Source: Verrucomicrobiota bacterium (GTDB taxonomy: Bacteria > Verrucomicrobiota > Verrucomicrobiia > Chthoniobacterales > UBA10450). Taken from it: a DNA stretch of 6,715 nucleotides. A program made the position numbers and the translations under genes. Within the stretch, counting starts at the first letter, position 1, and every line of letters starts with the position of its first letter. The DNA lies in the NCBI GenBank assembly GCA_003218735.1, contig QHOJ01000013.1:1-6715 (forward strand), read 5' to 3'. The notes under the pieces were generated by a model that was not told the DNA's origin, ran no database searches, and saw only the letters and a program-made list of their open reading frames with translations. Below are positions 1 to 6,525 of the stretch, piece after piece.

Positions 1-1534
1 AGAGTTGCAGTGTGTTGGAGCCACGACCATGAACGAATATCGCAAGTACATCGAGAAAGACGCCGCGCTGGAACGCCGTTTCCAGACGGTGAAGGTCGAT
101 GCTCCGACAGTCGATGAAGCGATCCAAATTCTGAAAGGTTTGCGTCCGAAATACGAGGCGCATCACAAAGCGAAACTCACCGACGAAGCGCTCGAGACCG
201 CGGTTAGATTTTCCGACCGTTACATCACTGGCCGTTTCCTGCCCGACAAAGCAATCGATGTGATGGATGAAGCCGGGGCCCGGGCGCGCATCAACGCCAT
301 GACGCGGCCACCGAATGTTAAGGAAATCGAGAAGGAAATCGAAGACATTCGGCTGGAAAAGGAAGCGGCGATTAAGGCGCAGGACTTTGAAAAGGCCGCC
401 GCTCTTCGCGACAGCGAGAAGCAAACCAAAGAGAAGCTCGATACAATTTTAAACAAGTGGCGCGAGGAGCGGGAAGAGAAGGAAGTGGTCGTGACGGCCG
501 ACGACATGATGCACATCATTTCAAAGGTCACCGGCGTTCCTCTCCAGCGGATGGAACAAGAGGAGACGCAAAAACTGCTGATGATGGAAGCGGAGCTCAA
601 GCAGAGGGTCATCGGTCAGGAAGAAGCCGTCACCGCCATCAGCAAAGCGCTGCGTCGTTCGCGGGCGGACTTGAAGGACCCGCGGCGTCCGATAGGTTCA
701 TTTGTCTTTCTTGGTCCGACCGGCGTCGGCAAAACCTATCTCGCTCGCACACTGGCCGAATTCATGTTCGGCGATTCCGACGCGCTCATCCAGATCGACA
801 TGTCCGAGTACATGGAAAAATTCACCGCTTCACGCTTGATCGGTTCGCCGCCGGGTTACGTCGGCTATGAGGAAGGTGGACAACTCTCCGAAGCGGTGCG
901 CCGCCGCCCATATTCGGTGGTCCTTTTTGATGAAATTGAGAAAGCGCATCCGGATGTGATGCATTTGCTTCTGCAGATTCTCGAGGAAGGAAAGATCACT
1001 GACTCGTTAGGCCGGAAGATCGATTTTCGCAACACGATCATTATCATGACCTCGAACGTAGGAGCCGAATTGCTTAAAAAACAGACGGTGATGGGCTTCG
1101 GCGCGCCGCGCGAAGGACATGATTACGAATCGATGCGCGACAAGATCATGGAAGAAACCAAGCGCGTCTTTAAACCCGAATTTCTCAATCGCCTGGATGA
1201 AACCATTGTCTTCCATTCGCTCGATAAACCGCACTTGATGCGCATTGTCGATCTTGAGGTGGCGAAAGTGAAGGCGCGGATCAAGATGAAAGAGATCGAA
1301 ATCGTGCTCGATACCGCAGCGCACGAATTCGTGATCGAGAAGGGTTACGATCCTAATTACGGCGCGCGCCCAATGCGCCGCGCGGTTGAGCGTTATCTTG
1401 AAGATCCGCTGGCGGAGGAATTGCTCCGGGGCAACGTCAAAGCGGGCGACCGTGTCGAGGTGACAGCCGCGGACGGAAAACTGGCGTTCCACGTCGTGGA
1501 ACCGCATGACAGCGCCGTAGCGCCCGCGAGTTAG
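1..1534 (+). CDS. clpC: ClpC-type AAA+ unfoldase, C-terminal part (5' truncated)
   Basis: This is an ATP-driven unfoldase that normally feeds proteins into the ClpP protease in the cytoplasm. The frame is already open at base 2, and the TTG at 5 is an internal leucine, so the N-domain and the NBD1 P-loop lie outside the window. Counting that leucine as residue 1, the protein shows the end of NBD1 with its RRF arginine-finger region (24-26). A UVR-like middle domain follows at about 115-137 ([19 protein letters not shown]). The second ATPase domain has Walker A GPTGVGKT (237-244), Walker B VVLFDE (305-310), sensor 1 TSN (349-351), arginine finger FLNR (393-396) and sensor 2 GARP (453-456). A single middle UVR segment rather than a long ClpB coiled coil favours ClpC. 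The tripeptide MGF at 363-365 sits where ClpC carries its ClpP-docking VGF loop. It ends with TAG and converges on the recombinase gene 43 bases away. Confidence 0.96.
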   Translation, partial: ELQCVGATTMNEYRKYIEKDAALERRFQTVKVDAPTVDEAIQILKGLRPKYEAHHKAKLTDEALETAVRFSDRYITGRFLPDKAIDVMDEAGARARINAMTRPPNVKEIEKEIEDIRLEKEAAIKAQDFEKAAALRDSEKQTKEKLDTILNKWREEREEKEVVVTADDMMHIISKVTGVPLQRMEQEETQKLLMMEAELKQRVIGQEEAVTAISKALRRSRADLKDPRRPIGSFVFLGPTGVGKTYLARTLAEFMFGDSDALIQIDMSEYMEKFTASRLIGSPPGYVGYEEGGQLSEAVRRRPYSVVLFDEIEKAHPDVMHLLLQILEEGKITDSLGRKIDFRNTIIIMTSNVGAELLKKQTVMGFGAPREGHDYESMRDKIMEETKRVFKPEFLNRLDETIVFHSLDKPHLMRIVDLEVAKVKARIKMKEIEIVLDTAAHEFVIEKGYDPNYGARPMRRAVERYLEDPLAEELLRGNVKAGDRVEVTAADGKLAFHVVEPHDSAVAPAS

Positions 1535-1577
1535 CTGAAACCTTTCGACACTCGGCCGACGGATCGCGCCCTACCAG

Positions 1578-2483
1578 CTACGCCCGCGGATGGGCGTTTG
1601 CGTAGGCTTTCTTCAGCCGCTCGACAGTGACGTGGGTGTAAATTTGTGTCGTCGAAAGGCTGGCATGACCGAGCAACGCCTGCACACTGCGCAGGTCGGC
1701 GCCGCGATCGAGCATGTGCGTCGCAAAGCTGTGCCGAAGCTTGTGTGGACTGATTGAAATGGGAATAGACGTGTGCCGCAAATAACGTTTCAAAACGAGC
1801 CAGATCGAGCGCGTGGACATTCGTTTGCGTAGCTTGTTTATGAAGAGCGCTCCCGAATGCACGTTGCCCGCTGCCCGATATCGCGAGATCGCCTCCAGCG
1901 CGGGGAATCCGACGGGACAAATGCGTTCCTTTCGGCCTTTCCCAAAAACGCGCACGGACTCGGTGTAAAGATCGACATCGGCTACATCGAGAGCGGCCAG
2001 CTCGCTTAACCGCAAGCCGCTACTGTAAAAAAGTTCCATGATTGCAATATCCCGCAGTGGCATCCAAATGGGCGCGGCGCGATTTTTCGTGACGCGCGCC
2101 GGCGCAGCGAGCAGTTCCTCAATCTGCTGGCGCGTGAGCACGAGCGGAAGTTTCTTCTCTATCTTCGGCAGTTGCAGTTCGCGCACGGGATCGCGCGGAA
2201 GTTTTTTTCGCTCCGCCAGAAAACGATAAAACGTCCGGAAGGCGGAGAATTGCAACCGCACGTACGAACGCGCCTGTCCGCGCTTCATCAGCCCGAACAG
2301 ATAATCGCGGAAATCATTCGCTCTGCACTTCTTCCACGGCGTCTTATTTTCCGCGCGAAAAGCCGCCAGCGCCTCGCGATACGCTTTGAGCGTGCGGGGA
2401 GAAGCATTGTGCTCGACCGTCAGATAGCGAAGAAATTCTCCGGCAAGTGGATCCGCTTTTAAGTCAAATGGCCGATCGGAAAT
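1578..2483 (-). CDS. xerC: XerC/XerD-type tyrosine recombinase, non-canonical start
   Basis: This is a site-specific recombinase of the Xer family, which resolves chromosome dimers at dif sites during division. The catalytic domain holds the full set of active residues. Numbered from an ATT at 2483, these are R158 (SGLRLSEL), K183 (GKGRKER), H247 and R250 (HKLRHSFATH), H273 (LGHASLSTTQ) and nucleophile Y282 (IYTHV). The first in-frame ATG is at 2288. The reading frame upstream of it clearly encodes the family's N-terminal core-binding domain, with DPLAGEFLRYL and SPRTLKAYREAL at about 2453-2367. A start at 2288 would therefore remove most of the DNA-binding arm. No ATG, GTG or TTG occurs in frame between 2288 and the upstream stop at 2619-2621. 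ATT at 2483-2481 gives 301 residues, close to the usual 295-305, and a GAGGAA lies 12 bases before it. ATT at 2516-2514 is an alternative. The C-terminal AHPRA ending looks XerC-like, but XerC and XerD are hard to separate by eye. It lies just downstream of the lipoprotein gene and may be cotranscribed with it. Confidence 0.88.
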   Translation of the reverse strand: MSDRPFDLKADPLAGEFLRYLTVEHNASPRTLKAYREALAAFRAENKTPWKKCRANDFRDYLFGLMKRGQARSYVRLQFSAFRTFYRFLAERKKLPRDPVRELQLPKIEKKLPLVLTRQQIEELLAAPARVTKNRAAPIWMPLRDIAIMELFYSSGLRLSELAALDVADVDLYTESVRVFGKGRKERICPVGFPALEAISRYRAAGNVHSGALFINKLRKRMSTRSIWLVLKRYLRHTSIPISISPHKLRHSFATHMLDRGADLRSVQALLGHASLSTTQIYTHVTVERLKKAYANAHPRA

Positions 2484-2529
2484 AACAGTGGGAAATTCCT
2501 CGATTTTGCTCGGAATGACAACAGCAAAT

Positions 2530-3021
2530 TTACTCTGGCTTCTCGATTTCGTAACGGAGGTCCGCCGTGGACCTGCCGCGGAGTTGACTCTTGAAAATCG
2601 GCGGCGGATTGGTCGAGATTAACTCGTAACCTTTTAAGACGAATTCGGGATAAATGCTGTTGCTCGCCGGTTCGTAGACTTTGTCGCCGCTAAAATTACC
2701 GTAAAGCTTATATTCGTAGTTATTGTCGCTTCCGAAATCAAGCGGTTCCCGGTCTGGCGCGAGTTTCTGCTTTTCATTCAGCATCACCAATTGCGCGCTA
2801 CTCCAGGACTCACCTGGCCGCCGCACGTAGCCCCAGAACTTGAAATCGGGTTTGTAATAACGGCGGCCAATAAAATAATCTCCCGCCGGTTCGGAAGCGA
2901 TGCGCTGTGCCATTTGGATTTTCGCCTCCTGAATTCCCTGCGGCACGGTTTCACATCCTCCGAAAAACAAGACGCCGAGCAGAAAATTGCTTGCGAGCAG
3001 AAGTTGAACCGTGCGACTCAT
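2530..3021 (-). CDS. putative lipoprotein of unknown function
   Basis: I do not recognise this family. From the ATG at 3021 the protein is 163 residues. It begins with a hydrophobic signal segment (about 5-20) followed by FFGGC, so Cys23 could be the lipidated residue of a lipobox-like site. The -3 position is phenylalanine rather than the usual leucine, which makes the lipobox imperfect. The mature part is polar and rich in tyrosine and aromatic residues (IGRRYYKPDFKFWGYVRRPG at 51-70), with no visible catalytic motif or further membrane segment. An upstream in-frame ATG at 3090 would add a basic, cysteine-containing leader and bury the signal peptide. The start at 3021 is also preceded by AAGAAGGG 11 bases upstream (3040-3033), so it is preferred. 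The gene runs divergently from mlaE and precedes the recombinase on the same strand. An envelope role is inference from the signal only. Confidence 0.8.
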   Translation of the reverse strand: MSRTVQLLLASNFLLGVLFFGGCETVPQGIQEAKIQMAQRIASEPAGDYFIGRRYYKPDFKFWGYVRRPGESWSSAQLVMLNEKQKLAPDREPLDFGSDNNYEYKLYGNFSGDKVYEPASNSIYPEFVLKGYELISTNPPPIFKSQLRGRSTADLRYEIEKPE

Positions 3022-3048
3022 TCTTAGACTGGCCCTTCTTATCGCAGC

Positions 3049-3065
3049 TTTGCGCGCTGCGCAAA
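3049..3065. repeat. 7-bp perfect inverted repeat upstream of the lipoprotein gene
   Basis: TTTGCGC (3049-3055) and GCGCAAA (3059-3065) are perfect reverse complements separated by three bases. The element ends 28 bases upstream of the lipoprotein start codon, where an operator or a 5'-leader hairpin would sit. No regulator can be named, and a chance palindrome is possible. Confidence 0.4.
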
Positions 3066-3106
3066 CCTGGCAACGCTGAAAGCATTGCATGGTGTGAGAC
3101 GCTCGC

Positions 3107-3150
3107 TAGACTTCCGCCGCGATGATGGAGCCGGAAGTCTATGCGGCGGA
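3107..3150. repeat. overlapping inverted repeats in the divergent intergenic region
   Basis: Two perfect stems share bases. TAGACTTCCG (3107-3116) pairs with CGGAAGTCTA (3132-3141), and TCCGCCGC (3113-3120) pairs with GCGGCGGA (3143-3150). Because 3113-3116 belongs to both left arms, the two hairpins cannot form together. There is no T-run after either stem on either strand, so a simple intrinsic terminator is unlikely. The element lies between the divergent lipoprotein and mlaE genes and could be an operator, a leader structure or a repeat remnant. Confidence 0.5.
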
Positions 3151-3291
3151 TTTACGCACCTTGAGCAAAATCTTGGAATTGGACTCAATCCACGGTTTAT
3201 CAGCGCCATGCCCCCGGAACTTCGGCCGAAATCGAAAACGAAGCCGCTTGGCGTTTAAGAGGCCGTGACATAATTTGTCGCCGCCTGTCTG

Positions 3292-4089
3292 ATGATTGCA
3301 CGATTGTTTAACGCACTTGGGGCGCCGCTCCTTCGGCTTTTTCAATATCTGGGCGAGCTCGTGTTGCTGGCGGCGGATACATTTCGTTCTATTTTCACGC
3401 ACAAGCTCCGCTGGAAATTATTTCTCAACCAAATCGTTGAGATTGGATTGCTTTCGCAGCTTGTTGTCGTGACCACGGGCGCGTTTACTGGCGCCGTCTT
3501 TTCGGCACAAACGTTCTTTCAGTTTAACAAAATCGGAATGGGATCGGCCACCGGCGCAGTGGTATCGGTTGCGATCTGTCGCGAACTTGGTCCGGTGCTC
3601 ACCGCATTGATGGTAGCGGGTCGCGTTGGCGCGGCCATGTCGGCGGAAATCGGTACGATGAAGGTCACCGAGCAAATCGACGCGTTGCGTGCGCTCGCGG
3701 TTTACCCGATCGATTATCTGGTCGTGCCGCGCGCTCTCGCCATGATGGTGTCAATGCCACTGCTGGTGGCCGAATGCATCGCCGTGGGCATCGCTGCTGG
3801 CTATTTCATCGCGATTTCTCTGCTCGAGATTAACGGCACTTATTATATGGCCAACATGGTGCGCTGGACGCGCAACCGCGACATCATCATGGGCCTGTCG
3901 AAAGCATTCTGTTTCGGGATCCTGATTGTGTTTATCAGTTGTCAGAAAGGGCTGAGCGCCCGTGAAGGCGCCGTCGGTGTCGGCCGCGCGACGACTGAAG
4001 CGGTGGTGAACGCGTCGCTCGCGGTCCTGATTTGCAATTTCTTCCTCACAATGTTGCTCAACATTATTTACCCGGCCGGATATCAATGA
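3292..4089 (+). CDS. mlaE: MlaE-family ABC transporter permease
   Basis: This is the inner-membrane permease of an MCE-type lipid ABC transporter, which moves phospholipids between the inner membrane and the periplasmic MCE subunit. Its 265 residues match the usual family length of about 255-265. The N-terminus (1-40) is an amphipathic interfacial stretch. Hydrophobic membrane segments follow at roughly 50-75, 88-115, 145-178, 200-217 and 235-258. Family hallmarks are RELGPVLTALMVAGR (97-111), EQIDAL (127-132), where MlaE contacts the ATPase, and VGVGRATTEAVV (228-239). The ATG at 3292 has no obvious Shine-Dalgarno sequence. A CATAAT at 3269-3274 resembles a -10 box, but it would leave only a very short leader and its -35 partner is poor, so the promoter is undecided. 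The stop overlaps the mlaF start as ATGA, pointing to translational coupling. Confidence 0.95.
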   Translation: MIARLFNALGAPLLRLFQYLGELVLLAADTFRSIFTHKLRWKLFLNQIVEIGLLSQLVVVTTGAFTGAVFSAQTFFQFNKIGMGSATGAVVSVAICRELGPVLTALMVAGRVGAAMSAEIGTMKVTEQIDALRALAVYPIDYLVVPRALAMMVSMPLLVAECIAVGIAAGYFIAISLLEINGTYYMANMVRWTRNRDIIMGLSKAFCFGILIVFISCQKGLSAREGAVGVGRATTEAVVNASLAVLICNFFLTMLLNIIYPAGYQ

Positions 4090-4901
4090 TCGAAACGTCG
4101 CCTCAGATGTCGGCAACGTCCCTGCAAGATCGAGACAATGGCTCGATGCTGGTGGTGCGCGATCTAAAGAAGAGAATCGGTGCACAGGAAATTTTGTGCG
4201 GCGTTGATCTCAACGTTGCGCACGGTGAAACGCTGGCCATCATTGGTCGCAGCGGTGGAGGCAAAAGCGTTTTGCTCAAGCACCTGGTTGGATTGATGCA
4301 GCCGGATGCCGGCGAAATTTGGATCGAAGGCCAGAATATTACCCGCTTGAATGAGCGCCAGCTTGGCGCTATCCGACAAAAAATTGGCATTCTCTTTCAA
4401 GGCGCCGCGCTTTTTGATTCTATGACGGTGGCAGAAAACATCGCCTTTCCGTTGCGAGAAGCGGGCGAGCGCGAGCCAAAAGTCTTGCGCGAAAAGGTTC
4501 GCGAGATACTCGACGTAGTGGAGCTCGAAGGTCAGGAAGAAAAAATGCCGGTGAGTCTCAGCGGCGGAATGAAGAAGCGTGTCGGTCTTGCGCGCTCGAT
4601 TATTCGCCGGCCGAAATGCGTGCTGTATGACGAGCCGACTTCCGGCCTAGATCCGGTAGTCTCCGACAGTATTAACCGCTTGATTCGGCGATTACAGGAA
4701 CGGTTCGGAATGACGAGCATCGTAGTCACGCACGACATGAAAAGCGCATTCGACGTTGCCGATCACATTGCCTACTTGCACGAAGGTCAAATTTATTTTT
4801 ACGGCACGCCCATTCAGCTTCAGCAGACAAGCGATCCGATTTTGCAGGATTTCTTGCTTGGCCGCTCTGCTGAAGAGCGCGGGAGTAAAGTTGAGAGTTG
4901 A
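4086..4901 (+). CDS. mlaF: MlaF-family ABC transporter ATPase
   Basis: This is the cytoplasmic ATPase that powers the MlaE permease. From the ATG at 4086 (271 residues) all nucleotide-binding motifs are present: Walker A GRSGGGKS (54-61), Q-loop Q105 in GILFQGAALFDS, signature LSGGMKKR (158-165), Walker B VLYDE (179-183), D-loop SGLD (186-189) and switch histidine H216 in VVTHDM. The FQGAALFDSMTVAENIAFPLRE region is typical of the Mkl/MlaF group rather than importer ATPases. An in-frame ATG exists at 4032, but it lies inside mlaE. The 4086 start gives the standard 4-base overlap and a GGA 5 bases upstream, so it is preferred. The last residues and the stop codon fall in a short direct repeat (4892-4921). 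No MlaB (STAS) gene is present nearby. Confidence 0.96.
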   Translation: MIETSPQMSATSLQDRDNGSMLVVRDLKKRIGAQEILCGVDLNVAHGETLAIIGRSGGGKSVLLKHLVGLMQPDAGEIWIEGQNITRLNERQLGAIRQKIGILFQGAALFDSMTVAENIAFPLREAGEREPKVLREKVREILDVVELEGQEEKMPVSLSGGMKKRVGLARSIIRRPKCVLYDEPTSGLDPVVSDSINRLIRRLQERFGMTSIVVTHDMKSAFDVADHIAYLHEGQIYFYGTPIQLQQTSDPILQDFLLGRSAEERGSKVES

Positions 4902-4921
4902 GGCTTCAGAGATGAGAGTTG
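4892..4921. repeat. TGAGAGTTG direct repeat at the mlaF-mlaD junction
   Basis: The 9-mer TGAGAGTTG occurs at 4892-4900 and again at 4913-4921, 21 bases apart. The first copy runs into the mlaF stop codon (4899-4901). The second sits just ahead of the mlaD start and includes purine-rich bases that could help bind the ribosome. It looks like small tandem or slippage-derived sequence, and a function is not evident. Confidence 0.5.
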
Positions 4922-4928
4922 GAAACTA

Positions 4929-5819
4929 ATGGATCGGCACGAGCGAGGTTTGGAATTTAAAGTCGGCGTATTCGTTTTCGTCGGATTAGCGATGTTAGGT
5001 GCGCTCGTCGTGCAGTTTGGCCGACTGGGCGAAGGCCTCAAAACATATTATGGCCTCACCATTCGCTTCAACGACGCAAGCGGCCTGTTGAAGGGCTCTG
5101 ATGTTTTGCTCGCTGGCGCGAAAATTGGAAAAGTCTCGGGTGGTCCGAGAATGGTGCGCGAAGGCCAGGGCGTGGATGTACCGCTGAAGATTTACGATTA
5201 CATTAAGGTCCCCGAAGGAACCAAATTCACCGTCGGAAGTTCGGGGTTGCTTGGCGATCGGTTTGTAAACGTGACGATGCCGCCCGGCCAGCCAAAGACT
5301 TTCCTGGCGCCAAATACCTACATCAACGGCGCGCGTGAAACTGGCATCGACGACCTCACGCGTGAAGGCGGTGCGCTCGTAAGCGATCTTCGCGGGACAG
5401 TGCAAAAGATCGACACCGCCGCGACACGGTTAAGTCAAGACACTCTCTCCTCCGCGAACATGGAGAATCTGAAAGCGAGCATGGAACATTTGAACGTAGC
5501 GACCGGTGCGCTTGCAGAATCTTCAAAGAAATTGGATGGCGTGATCGGGAAGGCCGATTCCACGATGGAGTCGGCAAAAACGGCGGCTGACGATTTGCAG
5601 AATGCGATCGGAGACACCCGCAAATTGCTTCGCACGGCAACGCAAGGAAAAGGTCTGCTGGCTTCGCTTTTGACCAATCAACAACTGGCCGACGACCTGC
5701 ATGCGCTAATCACCAACTTGCGGGCGCACGGCATTTTGTTTTATCGCGATACTGCCGCGAAAATCGAGACGAAAGCCCCCGAGCAAAGTAAACCGACCCG
5801 TCAAACTCGAGGACGTTGA
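4929..5819 (+). CDS. mlaD: MlaD-like MCE-domain protein with long helical C-terminus
   Basis: This is the substrate-binding MCE subunit, anchored in the inner membrane and projecting into the periplasm, where MCE rings form a lipid-conducting channel. The 296 residues comprise a short cytoplasmic start, one transmembrane helix (about 11-30) and an MCE domain at about 39-118. The MCE domain includes IRFNDASGLLKGSDVLLAG and the closing GSSGLLGDRFVNVTMPP. A long Ala/Leu/Lys-rich helical region follows at about 150-270 (NLKASMEHLNVATGALAESS, KADSTMESAKTAADDLQNAI). The tail after NLRAHGILFYRD is basic and probably disordered. From memory, E. coli MlaD is about 183 residues, so the helical part is a large addition, closer in style to MCE proteins that build a helical needle or barrel. 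The ATG at 4929 follows GGA by 5 bases and lies 27 bases after mlaF. No mlaC is seen, so lipid carriage across the periplasm may rely on this extension. Confidence 0.94.
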   Translation: MDRHERGLEFKVGVFVFVGLAMLGALVVQFGRLGEGLKTYYGLTIRFNDASGLLKGSDVLLAGAKIGKVSGGPRMVREGQGVDVPLKIYDYIKVPEGTKFTVGSSGLLGDRFVNVTMPPGQPKTFLAPNTYINGARETGIDDLTREGGALVSDLRGTVQKIDTAATRLSQDTLSSANMENLKASMEHLNVATGALAESSKKLDGVIGKADSTMESAKTAADDLQNAIGDTRKLLRTATQGKGLLASLLTNQQLADDLHALITNLRAHGILFYRDTAAKIETKAPEQSKPTRQTRGR

Positions 5820-5827
5820 TTTGATGC

Positions 5828-5856
5828 GAAATGGATTGCAGAATGCAGTCCATTTC
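5828..5856 (+). terminator. hairpin after mlaD, candidate terminator
   Basis: GAAATGGATTGCA (5828-5840) and TGCAGTCCATTTC (5844-5856) form a 13-bp stem with one G-U wobble and a GAA loop, beginning 8 bases after the mlaD stop codon. The trailing sequence is only moderately T-rich (CTGGTTATAT), so termination may be weak. It also lies 17 bases before the GTG of the next gene, so an attenuating or leader role is possible. Confidence 0.55.
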
Positions 5857-5873
5857 TGGTTATATCGCGTTTT

Positions 5874-6318
5874 GTGATTCGGCGATCATTCCTGAGGCAG
5901 CTAGCAGCCGTTCCATTTTTCGCGGCTGCGGGATCCGCCTCCACGACCGCAGTCAAACTGAAGATCCTCATGAAAAGCGCCTGGGGATCAGATGACCCGA
6001 CAAAGGCTGCCTTTCCTTTCCTTCATGGCGACGCGCTTTCCGAGGCAGGTCATGGGGTCCAGATATTTCTTCTTGGTGAAGCCGTATCTTTGATGAGAAA
6101 ATCAGTGGCCAACGCAGTTGTTCCGGTCGGCTGGCCACCCCTGGCCGAGGTTCTTGCCAAGATCGTCTCTAAGAAGATACCAATCTACGCCTGTGGAGCG
6201 GGCTCTCGTGCCAGAGGAGTAACCGAAACAGACCTGGCCGAGTATGGGCGCGAAATTCGGCAATCCAAAAATCTTTGTCTCGCTGGTGGAGTGGGCGGAC
6301 AAAATCATTACTGAGTAA
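5874..6318 (+). pseudogene. Tat-exported DsrE-like protein, disrupted by a one-base frameshift
   Basis: The product resembles the DsrE/DsrF-like family of small sulfur-relay-type domains, but its specific role is unknown. The GTG at 5874 starts a twin-arginine-type signal, IRRSFLRQ (2-9), followed by a hydrophobic stretch ending near AAAGSA (17-22), so export by Tat is likely. The domain follows from about residue 28: KLKILMKSAWGSDDPTKAAF, GHGVQIFLLGEAV (59-71), PPLAEVLAKIV (88-98) and IYACGAGSRARGVTETDL (104-121), whose cysteine C107 is at a position often conserved in the family. The original frame then ends in an unlike tail at a TGA (6312-6314). The next frame supplies a family-like ending, AKFGNPKIFVSLVEWADKI, to TAA at 6316-6318. 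Removing one base near 6249 would restore a 147-residue protein. This may be a genuine mutation or an assembly error. No Shine-Dalgarno sequence is evident before the GTG. Confidence 0.75.
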
Positions 6319-6475
6319 GTGCCTTGTCGTCGCGCGCTCGTTAAGCATGGTCGCTTTGTCTGCTTACTCGAACCCAGCGAAAGCTGCCTTGGCATTAAAT
6401 GTCATCGCGGCACGAAAAATGCGATCAGGCGCAGCGATCTCTTATGCACCTCGTTACAACCTCTTCCAACCAACT

Positions 6476-6504
6476 TTGAAGCAAACTACAAAAGGAAACA
6501 TAAC
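6476..6504 (+). promoter_or_regulatory. possible sigma70-like promoter for the SnoaL-like gene
   Basis: TTGAAG (6476-6481) and CATAAC (6499-6504) each match four of six consensus bases and are separated by exactly 17 bases. Transcription would begin near 6511, leaving a leader of about 15 bases that just includes the ribosome binding site. The short leader and unknown promoter rules of this organism keep this tentative. Confidence 0.3.
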
Positions 6505-6512
6505 AAACCAAA

Positions 6513-6519
6513 AGAGGAG
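6513..6519 (+). promoter_or_regulatory. strong Shine-Dalgarno sequence before the ATG at 6526
   Basis: AGAGGAG lies 6 bases before the ATG at 6526, a near-ideal ribosome binding site and the best one in the window. It fixes the start of the final gene. Confidence 0.75.
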
Positions 6520-6525
6520 TCACCC

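Noticed and set aside
1007..1507. Long minus-strand ORF within clpC
   Set aside because: It is the antisense shadow of the conserved ClpC AAA+ domain, and its translation resembles no protein.
1532..1580. TAGCTG and CAGCTA arms spanning the clpC-xerC convergent gap, as a shared terminator
   Set aside because: The arms are only 6 bp, are 37 bases apart and coincide with the two stop codons, with no T-run. Chance is the simpler explanation.
1531..1920. Minus-strand ORF of 129 codons inside the recombinase gene
   Set aside because: It is an alternate frame of the Xer catalytic domain, whose active-site residues are all in the other frame.
3122..3268. A 48-codon plus-strand ORF (MMEPEVYAADLRTLSKILEL...) ending 23 bases before mlaE
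   Set aside because: It has no ribosome binding site, begins inside the inverted-repeat element and resembles nothing I recognise. A conserved counterpart upstream of mlaE in relatives would revive it.
3247..3274. Possible mlaE promoter (CTTGGC and CATAAT, 16-base spacing)
   Set aside because: The -35 match is poor, and the -10 lies only 17 bases before the ATG, leaving almost no leader. It is too weak to annotate.
3139..3402. Minus-strand ORF of 87 codons overlapping the mlaE start
   Set aside because: It is antisense to the well-supported mlaE N-terminus for over 100 bases. Its very basic composition matches no family.
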